A DNA stretch of 64,000 bases from Porticoccaceae bacterium. GTDB taxonomy: Bacteria > Pseudomonadota > Gammaproteobacteria > Pseudomonadales > Porticoccaceae. The stretch covers positions 83,614 to 147,613 of the forward strand of contig JAGPUQ010000004.1 in the NCBI GenBank assembly GCA_018069525.1, written 5' to 3'. Below the pieces are notes generated by a model, which worked only from the letters and a program-made list of their open reading frames with translations, ran no database searches and was not told where the DNA came from. Below are positions 9,833 through 18,287 of the stretch, piece by piece. Positions within the stretch are counted from its first letter, which is position 1, and every line of letters starts with the position of its first letter. Made by a program: the position numbers and the translations under genes.

Positions 9833-10885
9833 ATGACCACAGCAATTGATCAATTACCAGAAGCTCGGTTGAATGAATATTTAGCTGCGCATATCGGTGG
9901 TTTTGGAACATTACTCAATGCAGAAAAATTTGAGGGCGGGCAGTCCAACCCCACTTTTTTGTTGACCACCGACACCGCGAAATATGTTTTGCGCAGTAAG
10001 CCACCGGGTGAATTACTGCCTTCCGCTCACGCGGTAGATCGAGAGTACCGGGTTATGAAAGCGCTGGCCGATACACCGGTGCCAGTACCCACTATGCGGC
10101 ATTTGTGTGAAGACGACGACATTATTGGGCGCATGTTTTATGTGATGGATTGTGTCGATGGCACGGTTTATTGGGACGCGAGCCTCGCGAGTAAATCGCC
10201 AGAAGTGCGCGGACATATGTACGACCAAATGAATCAGGTGCTGACCCAGTTACACCAGGTTGATGTGTCTGCGGTCGGTTTGGATACCTTTGGTAAGCCG
10301 GGTAATTATTTCGAGCGGCAATTAAATCGTTGGGGTAAACAGTACAAAGCAGCGGAGACTGAAACTATTCCAGAAATGGAACAATTAATGACATGGTTGG
10401 CGGCCAATATGCCCGCCGACGATGGTCGGGTTTCGTTAATTCACGGCGATTATCGTTTGGATAATATGATGTTTTCTAACGACGACAGCAAACCGACAGT
10501 ATTAGCAGTGCTCGATTGGGAGTTATCCACTCTGGGTCATCCTTTTTCCGATATTGCCTATCAGTGTATGCAACTGCGTATGCCCACCGATCCGGCCCTG
10601 GGTAATCTTAGTGGTTTGGCGGGGCTGGATCGCAAAGCTCTGGGTATTCCTTCGGAAGAAGAGTATGTGGCTCAATACTGCGAGCGCATGGGTCTGGACG
10701 AAATCCCTAATTGGTCGTTTTATCTGGCCTTTAGTTTTTTCCGATTTGCCGCAATTTTGCAGGGCATTATGAAACGCTATCAAGACGGCACTGCTTCCAG
10801 CACGGAGGCGCTCAGTTATGGCCGCATGACGCGACCCATGGCGGAAAAAGCAGTGGAGTTCTTGCGCGAACAGGGCGAGCTATAA
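9833..10885 (+). CDS. APH-type phosphotransferase, ACAD10/LvaA-like acyl-CoA kinase candidate
   Basis: A 350-residue protein of the aminoglycoside/choline phosphotransferase fold. The catalytic loop is intact, LIHGDYRLDNMMF (Brenner motif HGDxxxxN), and is followed by VLDWELSTLGHPFSDIAY, which supplies the metal-binding Asp. The N-terminal lobe has GGQSNPTFLLTT and YVLRSKPPG. Proteins of this type next to acyl-CoA dehydrogenases are known (ACAD10/11 kinase domain; LvaA of Pseudomonas levulinate catabolism) to phosphorylate hydroxyacyl-CoAs. Antibiotic resistance is unlikely in this context. Function as hydroxyacyl-CoA kinase is inferred from family and neighbours. Confidence 0.8.
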   Translation: MTTAIDQLPEARLNEYLAAHIGGFGTLLNAEKFEGGQSNPTFLLTTDTAKYVLRSKPPGELLPSAHAVDREYRVMKALADTPVPVPTMRHLCEDDDIIGRMFYVMDCVDGTVYWDASLASKSPEVRGHMYDQMNQVLTQLHQVDVSAVGLDTFGKPGNYFERQLNRWGKQYKAAETETIPEMEQLMTWLAANMPADDGRVSLIHGDYRLDNMMFSNDDSKPTVLAVLDWELSTLGHPFSDIAYQCMQLRMPTDPALGNLSGLAGLDRKALGIPSEEEYVAQYCERMGLDEIPNWSFYLAFSFFRFAAILQGIMKRYQDGTASSTEALSYGRMTRPMAEKAVEFLREQGEL

Positions 10886-10966
10886 ACTATTTATGCGCCC
10901 GTTATTTAACAATTAATTACTAGCTAATTAAAGAACACGATGAATATAAACTTTTGAGGAAAGATA

Positions 10967-11944
10967 ATGAAAGCATTGGTGTGTGAAGCCTACGGCAAGG
11001 TAGAGGATTTAGTGTATCGGGACATGCCCGACCCGATACCCGGTACCGGAGAAGTGTTGGTTAACATCGAAGGCATTGGTGTGAATTTCCCCGATGGCTT
11101 GTTAGTGGAAGGAAAGTACCAGTCGAAACCGGAAACACCGTTTATGCCCGGTGGCGAATTTTCCGGTACGGTTAGCGCTCTGGGCGAAGGTTCCAGCGAT
11201 TTTTTAGTAGGTGATCGAGTACTTGGCTGGCAATCGGGTTTTGGTGCCTATGCGGAGAAAATTGCGGTGCCAGAAAGCGTTATTTATAAAATGCCCGAGA
11301 GCATGTCTTTTGATCAAGGTGCAGCATTAATTTGCGCAACTGCGACTGCCCACCACGGACTCAAGCAGCGCGGGCGATTAAAAGCCGGTGAAACTTTGGT
11401 GGTGCTCGGCGCTGCGGGTGGCACCGGAATCGCCGCCGTACAAATTGGTAAAGCCATGGGCGCACGGGTGATTGCGGTGTGTTCAACCGATGAAAAAATT
11501 GCGTTTGCCAAAACCCAGGGTGCAGACGATGGCATTAATTATTCTCAACAAGACCTTAAGCAAACTATTAAGGATTTAACCGACGGTCGTGGTGCCGATG
11601 TAGTTTACGACGCCGTTGGTGGTGACGCCTTTGATGCCTGCTCCCGAGCGATGGCCTGGGATGGTCGTTTGTTAATTGTGGGTTTTGCCTCCGGGCGTAT
11701 TCCGACCTTGCCGGTGAATTTAACCCTGGTAAAAGGTTATTCGGTGGTGGGTGTATTTTGGGGAGCCTTTACCCAAAAACAACCGAAGGATCATGCCGAC
11801 AATATGCGCGAATTATTTCAGTGGTTTGAACAAGGTAAAGTGGTACCGGTCATCGACAAAGTGTTTAGTTTGTCGGACGGTGTCCAGGCTATCAAGCATG
11901 TCACCGGGCGTGGTGTTAAGGGCAAGGTCGTAATTCGTCCTTAA
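10967..11944 (+). CDS. Zinc-free MDR oxidoreductase (NADPH:quinone reductase-like)
   Basis: A 325-residue medium-chain dehydrogenase/reductase of the quinone-oxidoreductase branch. The N-terminal GroES-like domain has GVNFPDGLLVEGKYQ and PFMPGGEFSGTV. The cofactor domain shows LGAAGGTGIAAVQIGKAMG, the AAGGxG form typical of NADPH-binding members. No zinc-ligand cysteines are present. It follows the kinase gene after 81 bp, with a good ribosome site (GAGGAAAG), and belongs to the acyl-CoA catabolic group. It probably reduces an enoyl or quinone-like intermediate, but the substrate cannot be read from sequence. Confidence 0.85.
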   Translation: MKALVCEAYGKVEDLVYRDMPDPIPGTGEVLVNIEGIGVNFPDGLLVEGKYQSKPETPFMPGGEFSGTVSALGEGSSDFLVGDRVLGWQSGFGAYAEKIAVPESVIYKMPESMSFDQGAALICATATAHHGLKQRGRLKAGETLVVLGAAGGTGIAAVQIGKAMGARVIAVCSTDEKIAFAKTQGADDGINYSQQDLKQTIKDLTDGRGADVVYDAVGGDAFDACSRAMAWDGRLLIVGFASGRIPTLPVNLTLVKGYSVVGVFWGAFTQKQPKDHADNMRELFQWFEQGKVVPVIDKVFSLSDGVQAIKHVTGRGVKGKVVIRP

Positions 11945-11981
11945 ATCAGGAAATAAATCCAGGCAGATAAAAGGCAATCAT

Positions 11982-12767
11982 ATGAAGACAGCCCCTATTG
12001 ATGCTCCGACCTACAATCTAAGTGGCAAGGTCGCGCTGGTCACCGGAGCCTCCAGTGGTTTTGGTGAGCACTTTGCCCGCGTATTAGCCGCAGCAGGTGC
12101 AAGGGTTGTGGTGTGCGCCCGCCGTGAAGATCGGCTTGAAACATTAGTTGACGCAATTGCTGCGAGCGGGGGAGAAGCTCTTGCCGTGGCCATGGATGTG
12201 ACGGATGCGGGTAGTGTTGCAGCAGGATTTGAAGCCGCCGAACAAAACTTTGGGCCAGTGACCGTATTAATCAATAACGCCGGTGTGGCCGTACCCAAAC
12301 AAGCTCATAAAACCAGTGAGCAGGATTGGGATTTTGTTATGGACACCAACCTCAAAGGTGCGTGGCTAGTCGCTGCCGAAGCCGCGCGACGTATGGTGGC
12401 AGCGGATAGTGGCGGTGCGATTGTGAATATTGCTTCGGTGCTGGGTTTGGCGACCAGTATGGGCCACGGTGTTTATGCCACTTCCAAAGCAGGTGTGATT
12501 CAGCTGACTAAACATATGGCCCTGGAGCTGGCGGGAAAAAATATTCGTGTCAACGCGATTTGTCCTGGTTATTTCAAAACTGAAATGAACGACGAATATT
12601 TTGCAAGCGAAGCAGGGAAGCAATATATCGCCTCAACGCCGGGCAAGCGCCTGGGAGAGATGCAGGAAATGAACGGGCCCTTATTGTTATTGGCCAGCGA
12701 TGCGGGTTCATTTATTAATGGCATTGCTTTGCCCGTCGATGGCGGACATTTGGTCACGTCGATATAG
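11982..12767 (+). CDS. Short-chain dehydrogenase/reductase 1
   Basis: A 261-residue classical SDR. Visible elements are the dinucleotide-binding motif TGASSGFGEHFAR, NNAG in VLINNAGVAVP, the catalytic Ser in NIASVLG and the Tyr-Lys pair in YATSKAG. It ends with the usual LPVDGGHL. It is 37 bp downstream of the MDR gene and 50 bp upstream of a second SDR. The two SDRs are paralogous but clearly different. Likely substrate is a 3-hydroxyacyl-CoA or related alcohol, by context only. Confidence 0.9.
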   Translation: MKTAPIDAPTYNLSGKVALVTGASSGFGEHFARVLAAAGARVVVCARREDRLETLVDAIAASGGEALAVAMDVTDAGSVAAGFEAAEQNFGPVTVLINNAGVAVPKQAHKTSEQDWDFVMDTNLKGAWLVAAEAARRMVAADSGGAIVNIASVLGLATSMGHGVYATSKAGVIQLTKHMALELAGKNIRVNAICPGYFKTEMNDEYFASEAGKQYIASTPGKRLGEMQEMNGPLLLLASDAGSFINGIALPVDGGHLVTSI

Positions 12768-12817
12768 ACTTTAATTAAATAGTTAAGTGAACAAAAAGTT
12801 AAACGGGAAAATAATTG

Positions 12818-13588
12818 ATGAAAACCCAATACGATTTTAGCAATCAGGTAGTGATGATCACCGGTGCTGGTTCTGGCTTTGGTAAATTAGCGGCCCAGCG
12901 TTTTGCCGCCGCCGGAGCAAAGCTAGCCATTTGTGATATTAACGCCGCATCAGTTAATGCCGTTGCCGAACAATTACAGGCCGAGGGCGCAGAGGTCATG
13001 GCCAGCGCTTGTGATGTCAGTTCGCCAGAACAGGTTGAAGCATTTGTTACGGCTTGTCATCAACGTTTTGGTCGCATCGACGTGGGTATTAATAATGCCG
13101 GTATCTCCCACGCAAAACTACGTTTGCATGAGACCGATCTTGATATGTGGGACAGTACCATCAACGTCAATTTGAAAGGCGTGTATTTATGTATGAAACA
13201 CCAGCTCGCTGGAATGGTAAAACAAAATAGCGGTGCTATTGTTAATATCAGTTCGGCGGCTGGCATTATGGGTGCGCCTTTTATTAGTGTTTATAGCGCC
13301 AGCAAGCACGGCGTGATCGGTTTAACTAAATCTGCTGCACTCGAATACGGGCGCAAGGGCATACGGGTCAACGCTATTTGCCCGGCGTTTACCTTAACTC
13401 CCTTGGTGGAAGCCACTATTGCATCGGGAACCGGTAAAAGCCGCGAAAACCTCGAAGCTGGAAACCCCATGCGACGCCTGGGAGAAATGGATGAAGTCGT
13501 GCAGGCCATCATGTGGGCGGCCTGCGACGACAATAGTTTTATGAACGGCGCGGTGATTCCCATTGATGGCGGTTTGGCCGCTACCTAA
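12818..13588 (+). CDS. Short-chain dehydrogenase/reductase 2
   Basis: A 256-residue classical SDR with TGAGSGFGKLAAQ, NNAGISHAK, NISSAAG, YSASKHG and the terminal IPIDGGLA. I use the ATG at 12818; a TTG immediately before it is in frame but unneeded. Only 11 bp separate it from pdxH, so the two are likely co-transcribed. Its position as the last catabolic gene of the run suggests hydroxyacyl-CoA oxidation; this is inference. Confidence 0.9.
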   Translation: MKTQYDFSNQVVMITGAGSGFGKLAAQRFAAAGAKLAICDINAASVNAVAEQLQAEGAEVMASACDVSSPEQVEAFVTACHQRFGRIDVGINNAGISHAKLRLHETDLDMWDSTINVNLKGVYLCMKHQLAGMVKQNSGAIVNISSAAGIMGAPFISVYSASKHGVIGLTKSAALEYGRKGIRVNAICPAFTLTPLVEATIASGTGKSRENLEAGNPMRRLGEMDEVVQAIMWAACDDNSFMNGAVIPIDGGLAAT

Positions 13589-13599
13589 GGTTTAAGATT

Positions 13600-14250
13600 A
13601 TGTCTATCGGATATCGACGGCGAGAATATCGCTACGGGACCTTAACAAGAGAGTCGCTGAAGGATTGTCCTTTCGAGCAATTTCAAGCTTGGCTCGACGA
13701 TGCCCTGGCGTCGCCGATTAAGGACCCCACCGCAATGACGGTCGCGACTCTCGATGAGGAAGGAAGCCCCGTGCAACGGGCGGTGCTATTAAAGGGTTTT
13801 GATCAGCAAGGTTTCGTGTTTTATACCAATCTTGGCGGCCATAAGGCGGAGCAAATAAAGAATAATGCCAGGGCCAGTTTGCATTTCCCCTGGTTTTTGC
13901 TGGATCGCCAGGTCAGTGTTAGCGGTCGAGCGGAACTGGTATCGCGACAGGACGTTGAAAACTACTTCGCCGATCGACCTCGCGAAAGTCAGTTAGCCGC
14001 CTGGGCCTCGCGCCAAAGTTCACCCATCGCCTCGCGAGAGGAACTGGAGGCCGCCTTTACGTATTACCAACAAAAATTTGACGGTGGGGATGTACCCCTG
14101 CCAGATTTTTGGGGAGGCTTTCGCGTCGTGCCCGAGAAGTTTGAATTTTGGCAGGGCGGTGAAATGCGTTTGCACGATCGTTTTCAATATCTGCCGGACG
14201 CCAGTGATGATAAGGCCTCGGGCTGGACAATCACCCGGCTCGCACCTTAA
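13600..14250 (+). CDS. pdxH: Pyridoxamine/pyridoxine 5'-phosphate oxidase
   Basis: A 216-residue FMN enzyme that makes pyridoxal 5'-phosphate in the vitamin B6 salvage pathway. Diagnostic segments are RRREYRYG near the N-terminus, VQRAVLLKGFDQQGFVFYTN for FMN binding, RQVSVSGRAE, and WGGFRVVPEKFEFWQGGEMRL[HD]R near the C-terminus. Length matches the family. It sits 11 bp after an SDR gene. Three imperfect 18-bp repeats begin 7 bp after its stop codon. Confidence 0.95.
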   Translation: MSIGYRRREYRYGTLTRESLKDCPFEQFQAWLDDALASPIKDPTAMTVATLDEEGSPVQRAVLLKGFDQQGFVFYTNLGGHKAEQIKNNARASLHFPWFLLDRQVSVSGRAELVSRQDVENYFADRPRESQLAAWASRQSSPIASREELEAAFTYYQQKFDGGDVPLPDFWGGFRVVPEKFEFWQGGEMRLHDRFQYLPDASDDKASGWTITRLAP

Positions 14251-14257
14251 TGAAACT

Positions 14258-14311
14258 TTTTTTGGGCGGGGCTCCTTATTTGGCGCGAGGCTCTTTTTTG
14301 GCACGAGACTT
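14258..14311 (+). repeat. 18-bp imperfect tandem repeat, three copies
   Basis: Three head-to-tail units at 14258-14275, 14276-14293 and 14294-14311, each starting with a T-rich run followed by GGC and a GC-rich tail (copy 3: TTTTTTGGCACGAGACTT). They fill nearly the whole gap between pdxH and the next phosphatase gene. The copies differ at several positions, so the duplications are not recent. Confidence 0.9.
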
Positions 14312-14323
14312 AGACACACAATA

Positions 14324-14938
14324 ATGACTCGTTTACATTTAATTCGTCATGGCGAAACCGCATGGAATGCCGAGGGACGTGTTCAGGGGCAGACCGACGC
14401 CAGTCTTAATAATACCGGGCGCGAACAGGCCTCAGCGTTAAAACACGATCTTAGCGATATTCCCATTGCCCGCGTTTATGTGAGCTCCAGTGTTCGCGCG
14501 CGCGACACGGCGACCCTGGCTTTCGGCCACTTGCCGGTGGAATTTATTTATCTCGACGAACTGCGGGAAATTTATTTGAGCGACTGGGAAGGGCAACTGT
14601 ATTCCGAGGTAGAGCTTACTCATCCACAGGAAGTTCATCATTTCCGCAATGCCCCTCATCAGTTTAATTACCCCGGAGCTGAAACATTTTTGCAGTTGCA
14701 GGCGCGCGGTTTAGCGGCGGTGCAGGATATTATTCAGCAAAGCCAGGGGCTTGACGTTGCAGTGGTCAGTCACGGCGCCTGGATTAAAGCGGTGCTCTCG
14801 CATTACGAAGGTCGGCCCTTGAGTGAGTTTTGGCAGCCACCGCGAATGCACAACTGTTCCCACAGCATTTTGGAGGCCGCGCCAGGCGGGGATCAGCCCC
14901 GAATTACCCGCTACGCTGGTCAAGCAATGGCTTTGTAA
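14324..14938 (+). CDS. Histidine phosphatase family protein (CobC/GpmB-like)
   Basis: A 204-residue branch-1 histidine phosphatase. The start at 14324 gives MTRLHLIRHGETAWN, which places the catalytic RHGE directly at the N-terminus as usual; longer upstream reading is out of context with pdxH and the repeats. The second catalytic His is in VAVVSHGAWIK. Sequences between these motifs (GRVQGQTDASLNNTGREQA) match cobalamin-phosphatase/phosphoglycerate-mutase-like members. The physiological substrate cannot be assigned. Confidence 0.85.
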   Translation: MTRLHLIRHGETAWNAEGRVQGQTDASLNNTGREQASALKHDLSDIPIARVYVSSSVRARDTATLAFGHLPVEFIYLDELREIYLSDWEGQLYSEVELTHPQEVHHFRNAPHQFNYPGAETFLQLQARGLAAVQDIIQQSQGLDVAVVSHGAWIKAVLSHYEGRPLSEFWQPPRMHNCSHSILEAAPGGDQPRITRYAGQAMAL

Positions 14939-15245
14939 GGAGTCCTCCATAAGCCTTAAGTGCCGATATTAGGCCTGGTTAGTTCGGACTCCAGGCCCAC
15001 TTATTCACCCCTAAGTTGTTGATTTTGTGGAAGACGTCGATTTGTCGGTGGCTTGACTTCTATACGTTATTTTCGGATAATGCGGAGGTTACTTAGTATT
15101 ACTTTATGTTACCCATCGTTAGATCGACAAGTTTGGCAGCTACGCCTAAGGCGGGGATTGTCGAACGCGGGTTTCGTTTCTTTGTTGTTCAACTATTTTT
15201 CAATTAGCCATAAGTTTGCGCGTAAGCCGTAAACGGGAGCAGTTA
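14939..15245. other. Intergenic region with hairpins and promoter
   Basis: 307 bases without a gene. The first part has overlapping inverted repeats: GGAGTCC (14939-14945) can pair with GGACTCC (about 14985-14991), and GGCCTGG (14972-14978) with CCAGGCC (14991-14997). The two pairings partly compete. No T-run follows, so a terminator is not evident. The second half carries a promoter candidate described separately. Confidence 0.5.
15053..15081 (+). promoter_or_regulatory. Sigma-70 promoter candidate for monooxygenase operon
   Basis: TTGACT (15053-15058) and GATAAT (15076-15081) are separated by 17 bp, each differing from consensus at one position. Transcription would begin near 15088, leaving a leader of about 158 nt before the monooxygenase gene. 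Confidence 0.65.
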
Positions 15246-16736
15246 ATGGGCGTTAGTGAAAGTGCGAAAATTTTAAAATCTCTGGATTCCGGACAGCGCA
15301 AGCCTCGGGTGGTGATTATCGGCACCGGTCTATCCGGCATCGTTATGGGTATGCGTTTAATGGCCGAAGGCTATGACGACCTGATATTGCTTGAGCAGAG
15401 CGATCAATGCGGTGGTACCTGGCACTACAATCAGTATCCCGGTTTGCGTTGTGATGTTCCGTCGCACTACTACCAGTACAGTTTTGAGCCCAGCGCTACC
15501 TGGAGCCACCGCTTTTGTGGCGGCGCGGAAATCCGCGAATACTTTGAACGCATGGCGAAAAAATATCAGGTGTTTGATCGTATCCGTTTCAATACTACCG
15601 CCAAACATGCAGAGTGGAACGGCAGTGAGTGGGAATTGGAAACCGGAGCTGGCGATAAGCTAGTCAGCGATATTTTGATTTCCGCCGCTGGCATTCTGGT
15701 GCGGCCCAAGCACCCGGATCTTCCCGGTCTCGATACCTTTGCCGGTAAGGTAGTTCACTCGGCGCGTTGGGATCACGACCTTGAGCTCGCCGATAAAAAA
15801 GTAGCGATTATTGGTTGTGGTTCTACCGGTGTGCAAATGCATAAACCGTTGGCCGAGGTGTGCAGTAAAGTGGTGAGCTTCCAGCGCACACCGCAATGGG
15901 TGTTGCCGGTACCCAATCGCAAATACACCGCGTTTGGCCATAAACTATCTGCAAAATTTCCGATTATTTCTAAGTTCTATTACAAAGTGTTTCGCTTTGC
16001 TATGGAGCAGATGATGGGGCGCGGCATTATTAAGGATGGCTGGTCTCGAAAGATGGTCGGCAAGTTGTGTCAGTGGAATTTGAATACCGTTAAAGATCCT
16101 GAGTTGCGGCGGCGCCTGACTCCGAATTACACGGCATTGTGCAAGCGCCTGGTGATGTCATCGGATTTTTACCCAGTGATGCAAATGCCCAATGTTGAAT
16201 TGGTGACGGAAAATATTGATCGGGTAGAGCCTAATGGCATCGTCACCAAAGACGGCGTGCTACATGAACTGGATGTCATTGCACTGGCCACCGGTTTTCA
16301 CGCCAACGAATATATGTTGCCGATGACGATGAGCGGTGAAGATGGTTACACCCTGGATCAAGCCTGGGCAAAAGGTCCTCGGGGTTATCGCACCGTGGCC
16401 ATGCCTAAATTCCCTAACTTTTTTATGGTAATGGGACCGCATAGCCCCGTCGGCAATTTCTCACTAGCTTCTATCGCCGAAACTCAGTCTGAGCACATTA
16501 TGCACTTTGTAAAAATGTGGGCTGAGCGCAAATTTGACAAAATTTCACCGCGCGAGGACGCCACGGATAAATTTAATGCAGATATGCTCGTTGATATGAA
16601 AGACACCGTTTGGACAACGGGTTGTAGCAGTTGGTATCTCGACGAAAATGGCGTACCGGGTTCCTGGCCCTGGACTGCGACCAAATTTCGCGGTGATTTG
16701 AAAAACCCGCGGGTGCAGGAATATTTACTCAATTAA
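15246..16736 (+). CDS. Flavin-dependent monooxygenase, Baeyer-Villiger type
   Basis: A 496-residue FAD/NADPH enzyme expected to insert oxygen into a ketone. It has the FAD motif VVIIGTGLSGIVMGMRL, GGTWHYNQYPGLRCDVPS, the exact Baeyer-Villiger fingerprint FAGKVVHSARWD (FxGxxxHxxxW), and a second nucleotide site VAIIGCGSTGVQ. ALATGF follows as usual. I start at ATG 15246, which has GGGAG 7-12 bases upstream; a TTG 30 bases earlier is in frame but has no ribosome site. A hairpin with a T-run follows the gene. It is followed by a condensing-enzyme pair, so the product may be degraded to acyl-CoAs. Confidence 0.9.
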   Translation: MGVSESAKILKSLDSGQRKPRVVIIGTGLSGIVMGMRLMAEGYDDLILLEQSDQCGGTWHYNQYPGLRCDVPSHYYQYSFEPSATWSHRFCGGAEIREYFERMAKKYQVFDRIRFNTTAKHAEWNGSEWELETGAGDKLVSDILISAAGILVRPKHPDLPGLDTFAGKVVHSARWDHDLELADKKVAIIGCGSTGVQMHKPLAEVCSKVVSFQRTPQWVLPVPNRKYTAFGHKLSAKFPIISKFYYKVFRFAMEQMMGRGIIKDGWSRKMVGKLCQWNLNTVKDPELRRRLTPNYTALCKRLVMSSDFYPVMQMPNVELVTENIDRVEPNGIVTKDGVLHELDVIALATGFHANEYMLPMTMSGEDGYTLDQAWAKGPRGYRTVAMPKFPNFFMVMGPHSPVGNFSLASIAETQSEHIMHFVKMWAERKFDKISPREDATDKFNADMLVDMKDTVWTTGCSSWYLDENGVPGSWPWTATKFRGDLKNPRVQEYLLN

Positions 16737-16750
16737 GTTGAGTTGCAGAT

Positions 16751-16786
16751 AAAAAACCCCTGGTGATAAAACATTGGGGTTTTTTG
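16751..16786 (+). terminator. Rho-independent terminator after monooxygenase
   Basis: AAAAAACCCC (16751-16760) is complementary to GGGGTTTTTT (16776-16785), separated by a 15-nt loop and ending in a T-run on the plus strand, 15 bp after the monooxygenase stop. Confidence 0.65.
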
Positions 16787-16896
16787 TTTCACAAGGTTTC
16801 AATACCGGTACTCTCAGATTGTATTCTGCCGGGGCTTACTAATGTTCTACCGGGTGGCTGATAAGCACTCGGCCAACGATTTAATGGAGGTGTAAT

Positions 16897-18276
16897 GTGT
16901 CCGGTATTTTGCGGTATGGGACCTATCTTCCCTACTTTCGACTGGATCGCCAGGTCGCAGGCATTGGGCGCGGTGAACGTGCCATTGCTAGCTATGATGA
17001 AGATTCGGTATCAATGGCGGTGGAAGCGGGTCGGCAGGCTTTGGGTGATAGCGCGGTGGACACGCTGGTGTTTGCCACCACTAGTCCACCCTACGCAGAA
17101 AAATTAAATGCGGCGGCGATTAAGGCCGCTCTGGATCTCCCCGATCAAGTAAGGTCAATGGAGCTTGGTGGCACCAGCCGAATGGGTCTTGCCGCTTTGT
17201 TGCTAGGCAGTGATTTGGGCAAGGCTGGGCGGACGACGCTGGTTTGTGCCGGAGATGTTGTTGTAGGTGGTCCCGGCGGTGCACGCGAGCGCGATAGTGG
17301 TGACGGTGCGGTGGCCTTTGTTACTGGTTCCGGTGGCGAAATTGCCCGGGTGCTTGGCAGTGCTTCAACCACAACCGAAGTGCTTGATGTGTGGCGTTTA
17401 CCTTCGGATCCTTTTGCCCGGCAATGGGAAGAACGCTTTGGTATTGAAGTGTTGGGGCCGGTCAGTATCGATACAGCAACGCGTGCCTTGAGTGCTGCAG
17501 GAGTAGCTCCGGAAGCCTTATCGGCGGTCATTCTCGACGCCACCAATCGCCGCGATGTAGCTGGTGTGCCGCGAGCACTGGGGCTTAAGCCGGAACAGGT
17601 AAGTAACATGATGGCCGATAATGTCGGCCGTACCGGTGTTGCCCATGCGGGTCTGGTATTGGCCGGTGTACTTGATACGGCGGAACCGGGAGACAAAATT
17701 CTGGTGCTTTCCACCGCCGACGGTTGTGATGCAGTGGTACTGGAAGTGACCGATGACATTGCCAAAGGGCGGCCTGCGCGCAGTGTTGAACATTGGTTAA
17801 ATTCGAAATCCACTGATGTAGCTTACAACAGCTATTTGAAATGGCGCGGTATTTTGCCGTTTGAACCGCCACGACGTCCGGATCCGGATCGACCTGCGGC
17901 CCCGATAATGAAGCGCCACGAACGCTGGAAATACGCTTTTTATGGCTCTCGTTGCGAGACCTGTGGTCTGGGCCATCTGCCGCCACAAAGAGTGTGTGTG
18001 AAATGCCGTTCGGTGGATAAGATGAAACAAGAGTGTTTCGCTGATCAAGCCTGTCGCATCACCACGTTTACCCTGGATCACCTGGCCTACAGTTTGCAGC
18101 CGCCGGTGGTCTCTACCGTGGTGGATTTTGACAGCGGTGGTCGATTGGCCTGCGAATTAACCGATGTTAATCCCGCCGAGGTTAAAATCGGTAATCGCCT
18201 TGAAATGACCTTCCGCCGTTTTTATACGGGGCAGGGCGTACACAATTATTTCTGGAAAGCGCGCCCGGTGCGCTAG
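16897..18276 (+). CDS. HMG-CoA-synthase-like protein fused to a zinc-ribbon/OB-fold (DUF35) domain
   Basis: A 459-residue two-domain protein. Residues about 1-310 resemble the HMG-CoA synthase branch of the thiolase superfamily (GTYLPYFRLD, GDGAVAFVTG, DNVGRTGVAHAGLVLAGVLD). Residues about 340-459 form a DUF35 unit: a rubredoxin-like zinc ribbon (CETC near 353-356, CVKC near 367-370) and an OB fold. In archaea a separate DUF35 protein bridges HMG-CoA synthase and thiolase; here the domains are fused and the thiolase gene lies 11 bp downstream. The place where the nucleophilic Cys is expected (around residues 87-98) reads ELGGTSRMGLAAL, without Cys. The start is GTG, with GGAGG at 16886-16890. 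An overlapping ATG at 16895 is out of frame. Confidence 0.75.
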   Translation: MSGILRYGTYLPYFRLDRQVAGIGRGERAIASYDEDSVSMAVEAGRQALGDSAVDTLVFATTSPPYAEKLNAAAIKAALDLPDQVRSMELGGTSRMGLAALLLGSDLGKAGRTTLVCAGDVVVGGPGGARERDSGDGAVAFVTGSGGEIARVLGSASTTTEVLDVWRLPSDPFARQWEERFGIEVLGPVSIDTATRALSAAGVAPEALSAVILDATNRRDVAGVPRALGLKPEQVSNMMADNVGRTGVAHAGLVLAGVLDTAEPGDKILVLSTADGCDAVVLEVTDDIAKGRPARSVEHWLNSKSTDVAYNSYLKWRGILPFEPPRRPDPDRPAAPIMKRHERWKYAFYGSRCETCGLGHLPPQRVCVKCRSVDKMKQECFADQACRITTFTLDHLAYSLQPPVVSTVVDFDSGGRLACELTDVNPAEVKIGNRLEMTFRRFYTGQGVHNYFWKARPVR

Positions 18277-18287
18277 GGGAAACTACT

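Noticed and set aside
9833..10885. Aminoglycoside resistance gene
   Set aside because: The APH fold is present, but the pairing with an acyl-CoA dehydrogenase and the chromosomal catabolic context point to an acyl-CoA kinase-type role.
12011..12298. Minus-strand open frames opposite the SDR, thiolase-like and other genes (for example 17145-17813)
   Set aside because: They lie entirely within well-supported genes, have low-complexity compositions and no recognisable domains; they are reverse-strand shadows of codon bias.
14078..14323. Upstream extension of the second histidine phosphatase into pdxH
   Set aside because: It would overlap pdxH in another frame and pass through the 18-bp repeats; the RHG motif sits at the N-terminus only with ATG 14324.
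15216..15245. Longer N-terminus for the Baeyer-Villiger monooxygenase from TTG 15216
   Set aside because: No ribosome site before the TTG; ATG 15246 has GGGAG at good spacing and gives a normal N-terminus.
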